A stretch of DNA of 64,000 nt from the NCBI RefSeq assembly GCF_004886325.1, contig NZ_QXFN01000005.1, positions 62,001 through 126,000 on the forward strand, written 5' to 3'. Below the pieces are notes generated by a model. The model was not told the DNA's origin and ran no database searches. It saw only the letters and a program-made list of their open reading frames with translations. Made by a program: the position numbers and the translations under genes. The DNA comes from Cellulomonas telluris (GTDB lineage Bacteria > Actinomycetota > Actinomycetes > Actinomycetales > Cellulomonadaceae). Of this stretch, positions 54,702-64,000 are shown one piece after another (the stretch's first letter is position 1; every line of letters begins with the position of its first letter).

Positions 54702-54730
54702 AGGCTAGCCGAACACGTGTTCGATCACGA
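54702..54730 (-). promoter_or_regulatory. SOS promoter of recA
   Basis: On the minus strand the LexA box TCGAACACGTGTTCGG (54724-54709) fills the 17-bp spacer between a -35-like TCGTGA (54730-54725) and a -10-like TAGCCT (54707-54702). The box deviates from the palindrome only at one end. It is placed as in the HEPN/polymerase operon at 16172-16200. Confidence 0.85.
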
Positions 54731-54746
54731 GGACCGACACGCCGCG

Positions 54747-55517
54747 TCAGGCGGGGTCGACGCGCAACAGCTCCCCCGGCTGCAGCACGTGCACCCGGCA
54801 CCCCGGCGCGAGCCGTCGCGCGGCCGCCGCGAACGCCGGTCCCGCGCGCTCCATCCACCCCGGCGGCAGCCGCCGGGCCGCCGGCGCGTGCAGCGTCCCC
54901 CAGTGCACGGGGACCGCGACCCGGGCGCCGACCGCGGCGCAGGCCTGCGCCGCCCCGTCCGGGCCCAGGTGCCCCCCGGACAGCCGCGGCCCCCAGCCGC
55001 CGACGGGCACGAGCGCGACGTCGACCGGCGCCCCCGCGAGCTCCGGCACGGTCGCGAACGCCGGGGTCGGACCGGTGTCCCCCGCGAACCAGACGGTGAC
55101 CCCGCCGCCGCGCACGACGAAGCCCGTCGCGGCGTTCGGCCGGTGCGGCATGGGACGGTGCCGGTGGTCCGCGGGCACCGTCCGCACCCGCACGTCCCCC
55201 GCCGGCGCGTGCCACCACGCACCGGGCGCCAGCGCCACCGCGTCGAGGCCCTGGTGCGCCAGCCAGCGGGCGCTCGACGGCGCCGCGAGGACGGGCGCGC
55301 CCGCCAGCATGCGCAGCGACACGGTCTCCGCGTGGTCGTGGTGCAGGTGCGAGACGAGGACGGCGTCGGCGCCCTGCCAGTGCGCGGGGTCCGGCGCGTC
55401 GCCGCTGCGGCGCAGGAGCCCGGCGTGCCGGCGCAGGAGGGGGTCGGTCACGAACCGGACGCCCGCGACGTCGAGCACCGTCGTCGCGTGACCCAGCCAC
55501 CGCACGAGCGCGCTCAC
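54747..55517 (-). CDS. metallo-beta-lactamase-fold hydrolase (UlaG/YycJ-like)
   Basis: A 256-residue protein with the metal motif HLHHDHAE (57-64), LRTVPADHRHRPMPHRP, the Asp ligand in WFAGDTGP and a final His in VAVPVHWGTLH. It resembles the UlaG/N-acyl-phosphatidylethanolamine phospholipase D-like branch of the fold (VRWLGHATTVLDVAGVRFVTDP). The substrate is unknown. The GTG start overlaps the stop of the upstream phosphodiesterase gene (GTGA), so the two likely act together. It is not a beta-lactamase by motif pattern. Confidence 0.87.
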   Translation of the reverse strand: MSALVRWLGHATTVLDVAGVRFVTDPLLRRHAGLLRRSGDAPDPAHWQGADAVLVSHLHHDHAETVSLRMLAGAPVLAAPSSARWLAHQGLDAVALAPGAWWHAPAGDVRVRTVPADHRHRPMPHRPNAATGFVVRGGGVTVWFAGDTGPTPAFATVPELAGAPVDVALVPVGGWGPRLSGGHLGPDGAAQACAAVGARVAVPVHWGTLHAPAARRLPPGWMERAGPAFAAAARRLAPGCRVHVLQPGELLRVDPA

Positions 55518-57676
55518 GGGCGCACCCCGGCCGCCCGCAGCCAGTCCACGAGCTGGTGGTGCACGGCGTCCGCACCCACGAGCATCCGCTCCCCGTCCAC
55601 CGGGGCGCACCGCGCGTCGTCGACGGCCCACCCCGCCGGGTGCAGCAGGAAGGCGCGGTTCTGCGGCCCGCCGATCCCGCCGTGCGAGCCTACCTGCCCC
55701 TCGAACGCGTGCACGTGCCCCCGGCGGCCGACGGCCGAGACCAGCAGCAGGTCCCCGGTGTGCGGCAGGCGCGCCGCCCGGACGAGGTCCGCCCGGGCCC
55801 GCCCCGGGTACGGCGCGAGCGGGTCGTCCCCCTCGACGACGTCCCCGTCGACCTCGAGCGCCCGCACGCCCCGTGCACCGACCGCCAGCAGCCCGTGCGC
55901 CCGGGACCGCACGACGACCAGGCCGACCGCCGGGCGCGCCGCGAGGCCCGGCACGAGCGCCGGCCACCGCTCGCCGAGGTCCTCCAGCGTGGGCCGCTCC
56001 GGCCACGCCGGGAACCACACGAGCCCGAGGTTGCCCGACCCGACCACCACGACGTCCGGGACCTCGCCGCCGGTCCCGGCGGGCGCCGCCCGTCCGTGCT
56101 CGCGCACGCGCGGGGCGGACGCGTCCTCGCGGCGGCGGGCACGGGCCCGCCCGCGCGCACGGTCGTCACCCGCGTCGGGTCCCACGACCACCGCCTCCCC
56201 GGCACGCCCCAGCGTGCTCGTGAGCAGCGCGTTGAGCGGCCCCCACGGCTCCCCGCCGGCGCTCTGCACGCCCGCGACGTCCGGCTCCGCCATGAGGGCG
56301 CGCACCGTCTCGAGCAGCGAGCGCCCCTCCACCTGGGCGAACGTCGCGCCCAGCGCCTGCCCGTGGTCGGAGAGCACGACGACCTCGTACGCGCGCGGGG
56401 CGACGAGCGCCACCTGCTCGAGCAGGCGCAGCACCTGGTCCAGCCCCTCGAGCGCACGCAGGGACTCGGGGCGCGTCGGGCCCGCGTGGTGGGCGATCTC
56501 GTCGTAGTCGACGAGGTCGACGTAGACCACGGGGTCCCCGCGCACGAGCGCGTCCGCGACGAGCGACGTCGTCAGGTCCCGCAGCAGCACGTTCGTCACC
56601 GCGCGCAGGAGCACGTACCAGCCGCCTCGCGGCACGCGCGGGCGCACGTCGTGCACCCGCTGGCGGCGCGCCTGGTAGAGCTCCTTGACGACCTCGGCGA
56701 CGGTCACCGTGACGGCGCGCGCCAGGACGAACGGGCGCGCGAAGAACGCGACGTAGCCCGGTCCCGGGCCGAGCCCGTGCCGCCGTCCCCTGCTCATGAC
56801 GAGGTAGGAGGAGGCCGCGTCGCCGGAGAACATGGTCGCGACGGCGGTCCCGCCGCCCGACAGCAGCCCCGCGCCGTCCGTCAGCCGCTCCTCGACGAGC
56901 GCCGCGTCGTCCGGCCGGTTCGTCACCACCAGCCGTCCCAGGCCGCGGTCCCACCACCGGAACGCCGGGATCGCGTCGGCCGCTCCGTGCAGGAGGCCCG
57001 CCTGCGACGCGGGCGTCGTCGCGGGGACGCTCGCCCACCACGGGACGACCCGGTGCGTGCCCTCCTCGACCCAGCGCTGCATCGTCGGCACGAGCCCGGC
57101 GTCGACCGCCTGGTCCAGGACGTCCGCGCCGACGCCGTCCAGCTGGACCACCAGGAGGCCCGGCGGACGCGCGCCGGCGGGGTCCTCCCCGCCCGCCGTC
57201 CGGCCCTGCCCGTCGCCACGGCGCGCGTGCCGCCGCGCCCGGCGCACGAGGTCCGCCACGACGTACGCGTTGTCGCTGGCGCCCCAGGCCCAGCGGCCCG
57301 CGGCCATGACGACGGCCGTGACGACGAGCACCCACAGCACGGACCAGGGCGAGGAGACCGCGACGCCAGGTACGACCGCGAGCGCACCCCACACCACCGC
57401 GACCTGCGCGGCGAGCCCCGTCACGAGCGCCCCGCCGGCACCGGCCAGACGCGCGAGGGCGCGCAGCGGCTCCCGCAGGAGCAGGTCGCCGAGGCCGACC
57501 GCGAGCGTCGTGAGGAGCAGACCCCACGGCGTCACCGCGCTCACGCCGTCCACCACCGCGACGCCGACGCCGAGGCCCACCGCGGTCGTCACCACCGCGA
57601 CGGCGACGTCGCGCAGGTCGACGAGGGGCGCCCACGCCCGCCGGCGCGCGCGGGCGTCGTCGGGGGCGCCCGGCAC
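55514..57676 (-). CDS. membrane-anchored alkaline phosphatase superfamily/type I phosphodiesterase with holin-like N-terminus
   Basis: A 720-residue protein with four N-terminal membrane helices (about 22-42, 48-65, 78-103, 110-128), similar to the phage-holin-4-2 membrane domain found fused to phosphodiesterases in actinobacteria. The soluble part has the metal-binding LLVVQLDGVGADVL (about 174-187), the nucleophile region TTPASQAGLLHG, YVDLVDYDEIAHHAG, VVLSDHGQ and a late VGSHGG, all expected of the superfamily. It may hydrolyse phosphodiesters of lipids or wall polymers; the substrate is unknown. The start GTG 57676 lacks a strong ribosome site. The stop overlaps the metallo-hydrolase gene. 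Confidence 0.85.
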   Translation of the reverse strand: MPGAPDDARARRRAWAPLVDLRDVAVAVVTTAVGLGVGVAVVDGVSAVTPWGLLLTTLAVGLGDLLLREPLRALARLAGAGGALVTGLAAQVAVVWGALAVVPGVAVSSPWSVLWVLVVTAVVMAAGRWAWGASDNAYVVADLVRRARRHARRGDGQGRTAGGEDPAGARPPGLLVVQLDGVGADVLDQAVDAGLVPTMQRWVEEGTHRVVPWWASVPATTPASQAGLLHGAADAIPAFRWWDRGLGRLVVTNRPDDAALVEERLTDGAGLLSGGGTAVATMFSGDAASSYLVMSRGRRHGLGPGPGYVAFFARPFVLARAVTVTVAEVVKELYQARRQRVHDVRPRVPRGGWYVLLRAVTNVLLRDLTTSLVADALVRGDPVVYVDLVDYDEIAHHAGPTRPESLRALEGLDQVLRLLEQVALVAPRAYEVVVLSDHGQALGATFAQVEGRSLLETVRALMAEPDVAGVQSAGGEPWGPLNALLTSTLGRAGEAVVVGPDAGDDRARGRARARRREDASAPRVREHGRAAPAGTGGEVPDVVVVGSGNLGLVWFPAWPERPTLEDLGERWPALVPGLAARPAVGLVVVRSRAHGLLAVGARGVRALEVDGDVVEGDDPLAPYPGRARADLVRAARLPHTGDLLLVSAVGRRGHVHAFEGQVGSHGGIGGPQNRAFLLHPAGWAVDDARCAPVDGERMLVGADAVHHQLVDWLRAAGVRP

Positions 57677-57681
57677 GGCCG

Positions 57682-57924
57682 TCAGCGGTCCGCGCGGCGC
57701 GGCGGGGCCTGCCGGTGTGCGTCGGTGCCCCAGCGCTGCGACTCGGGCACGTCGAGGGCGTCGCACAGCGCGTGCCACACCTCGCGCGGCTCGACGCCGG
57801 CCGCGAGCGCCTGCGAGCCCGTCCGGTTGCCGAGCGCGTCCAGGACGAGCTCGTCCATCATCAGGCGCCCCTGGACGGGACCCAGGACGTCGTCGACGAG
57901 GTCGGTCAGCTCGCGGTACCTCAC
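57682..57924 (-). CDS. DUF3046 protein
   Basis: An 80-residue protein beginning RYRELTDLVDDVLGPVQGRL with LVLDALGNRTGSQALAAGVEPREVWHALCDALDVPE, the DUF3046 pattern. The family is small, actinobacterial and usually encoded next to recA; its function is unknown. The GTG start gives the family N-terminus. Here two genes (phosphodiesterase and metallo-hydrolase) intervene between it and recA. It is divergent from lhr and five bases before the phosphodiesterase gene start. Confidence 0.88.
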   Translation of the reverse strand: MRYRELTDLVDDVLGPVQGRLMMDELVLDALGNRTGSQALAAGVEPREVWHALCDALDVPESQRWGTDAHRQAPPRRADR

Positions 57925-58010
57925 GCGCCCAGCCTGCCACCCCCCGCCGCGCCGCGGCGCCGGGGACGGGGCGGCGGGGCACGCCCCGCGCGCGTGTCGG
58001 ACCCTGCCAC

Positions 58011-58016
58011 CACAAT
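58011..58016 (+). promoter_or_regulatory. -10 hexamer, leaderless type, for lhr
   Basis: CACAAT ends six bases before the GTG at 58023, the same spacing as the other leaderless-type promoters here, although its first base is C rather than T. Confidence 0.5.
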
Positions 58017-58022
58017 GGCCCG

Positions 58023-63098
<5,076 letters not shown>

Positions 63099-63125
63099 GC
63101 GCCGTGCACCCACCGGGGGTGGCAC

Positions 63126-63974
63126 GTGCCCGAGGGTGACGTCCTGCGCCGCACCGCCGCCCGCCTGGACCAGGCGCTCGCCGGGCGACGGCTCGCACGG
63201 TCGGACCTGCGCTGGCCGACCGCCGCGACCGTCGACCTGCGGGGTCGCACCGTCCTCGGCACGCGCCCGTACGGCAAGCACCTGCTGACGCGGTTCGACG
63301 ACGGCACGACGCTGCACACGCACCTGCGGATGGACGGCTACTGGCGCGTGGCCCCGACCGGCGACCCGCGCGCCGCAGGTCGCTCACCGCGCCTGCGTGC
63401 GCTGCTCGCGGACGAGCGGTGGACCGCGATGGGCTACCTCATCGGCATGCTCGACGTGGTGCGCACGCGCGACGAGCGGACGCTCGTGGGGCACCTCGGC
63501 CCGGACGTCCTGGACGAGGACTTCGACGCGCCGCCGGGCGTCCCGGTCGGCGGAGCGCCCGTCCACGACCTGCCCACCCCGGGCATCGAGGAGTCCCTGC
63601 GGCGGTGGGCCGCCCAGGGCGACCGCCCCGTGGGCGAGCTGCTGCTCGACCAGCGGGTGGTCGCGGGGATCGGCACGATCTTCATGGCGGAGTCGCTCTT
63701 CGTCGAGCGGTGGTGGCCGTTCACGCCGGCGGACGCCGTCGACGACCCCGCACGCATCCTGCGGACGGCGCGCGAGCTGATGCGCCGGTCCGTGGTGACG
63801 GGCCGGCCGGTCGAGGTCGTGCACGGGCGCGAGCGACGACCGTGCGTCCGCTGCGGCACACCGATCCGCAGGGACGAGGTCGGGACGCCGCCGATGCAGC
63901 GTCCCGTGTTCTGGTGCCCGCGGTGTCAGGCGCGCGGGCGCGCGGTGCAGACCCCGGTCCGTCCCGGGGCCTGA
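63126..63974 (+). CDS. nei: Fpg/Nei family DNA glycosylase (endonuclease VIII type)
   Basis: Removes oxidised bases and nicks the resulting abasic site. The 282 residues begin with the processed catalytic pair Pro2-Glu3 (MPEGDVLRR), then the conserved Lys in RPYGKHLLTRF, the helix-two-turn-helix region LLLDQRVVAGIGTIFMAESL, and a C-terminal zinc finger of four Cys (CVRCG and CPRCQ). The N-terminal EGD and the finger fit actinobacterial Nei rather than Fpg (which has PELPE). GTG 63126 follows GGGGGTGG. The order lhr-nei is shared with mycobacteria, so a common repair role is likely. Confidence 0.93.
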   Translation: MPEGDVLRRTAARLDQALAGRRLARSDLRWPTAATVDLRGRTVLGTRPYGKHLLTRFDDGTTLHTHLRMDGYWRVAPTGDPRAAGRSPRLRALLADERWTAMGYLIGMLDVVRTRDERTLVGHLGPDVLDEDFDAPPGVPVGGAPVHDLPTPGIEESLRRWAAQGDRPVGELLLDQRVVAGIGTIFMAESLFVERWWPFTPADAVDDPARILRTARELMRRSVVTGRPVEVVHGRERRPCVRCGTPIRRDEVGTPPMQRPVFWCPRCQARGRAVQTPVRPGA

Positions 63975-64000
63975 GAGCCCGTCAGCCGACGGGTGCCAGC

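Noticed and set aside
55514-57676. Prophage remnant because of the holin-like membrane domain
   Set aside because: The domain is fused to a phosphodiesterase as in many actinobacterial chromosomes, and no other phage gene is nearby.

Overview
The window is chromosomal DNA of a high-GC Gram-positive bacterium (Actinomycetota). GTG starts and 4-base ATGA/GTGA gene overlaps are very common. A secreted CotH protein ending in a Pro/Thr linker and a cellulose-binding CBM2 module, together with the gene set (PAC2, SAV_6107, DUF3040, DUF3046, DUF5302, YbjN pairs, lhr-nei), points to the Cellulomonadaceae, most likely Cellulomonas or a close relative. This placement is inference. I see no prophage, insertion sequence, CRISPR array, tRNA or rRNA.

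Layout. 1-8.6 kb (minus): the division and cell wall cluster mraZ-rsmH-ftsL-ftsI-murE-murF-mraY-murD, with murD cut by the window edge. 8.6-9.06 kb: a 448-base regulatory region with MraZ-type repeats facing both ways. 9.06-13.66 kb (plus): moxR, DUF58 and transglutaminase genes. 13.46-14.27 kb: a decayed tandem duplication at the junction of the transglutaminase and DUF3040 genes. 14.4-16.2 kb (minus): an SOS-controlled pair, a SAV_6107 HEPN protein and a Y-family polymerase homologue without catalytic acids. 16.2-18.7 kb: a spermidine-synthase-like protein, a cold shock protein and a PAC2 protein. 18.8-22.0 kb (minus): a signalling operon (receiver-SpoIIE phosphatase, histidine kinase, lone receiver). 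22.2-28.4 kb (plus): a HelD-like helicase, then DUF4956, a VTC polyphosphate polymerase and CotH. 28.5-33.2 kb: serA, DUF5302, nrdR, the divergent LysM/lexA pair with three SOS boxes, and ldh. 33.3-39.3 kb (minus): dinG, an S9 peptidase and hflX. 39.3-45.8 kb: a methyltransferase and MFS transporter; a thioredoxin-like protein, dapF, miaA and a LigB-like protein (minus); and two YbjN paralogues (plus). 45.8-51.1 kb: miaB (minus), then the glutamate-type uptake system gluABCD (plus). 51.2-57.9 kb (minus): rny, recX, recA, a metallo-beta-lactamase-fold protein, a membrane phosphodiesterase and DUF3046. 58.0-64.0 kb (plus): lhr and nei.

How the genes work together. Three themes recur. The first is envelope growth and division: the dcw cluster with MraZ boxes that extend toward the moxR operon, and the LysM division-inhibitor candidate beside lexA. 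The second is DNA damage. Near-perfect SOS operators stand before recA, before the HEPN/polymerase pair and between LysM and lexA; recX follows recA, and dinG, lhr and nei add repair functions. The third is post-transcriptional RNA handling (miaA, miaB, RNase Y, HflX, RsmH). Many genes carry a TAnnnT-like -10 hexamer exactly six bases before the start codon, so leaderless transcripts should be frequent.

The observations most worth a second look are the MraZ boxes facing moxR, the tandem duplication that separated two once-overlapping gene ends, and recX. recX has no ATG/GTG/TTG start, appears to start at a CTG overlapping the recA stop, and carries an AT-hook-like repeated N-terminus. The catalytically dead SOS-controlled polymerase homologue and the CotH-CBM2/polyphosphate-polymerase module also stand out.
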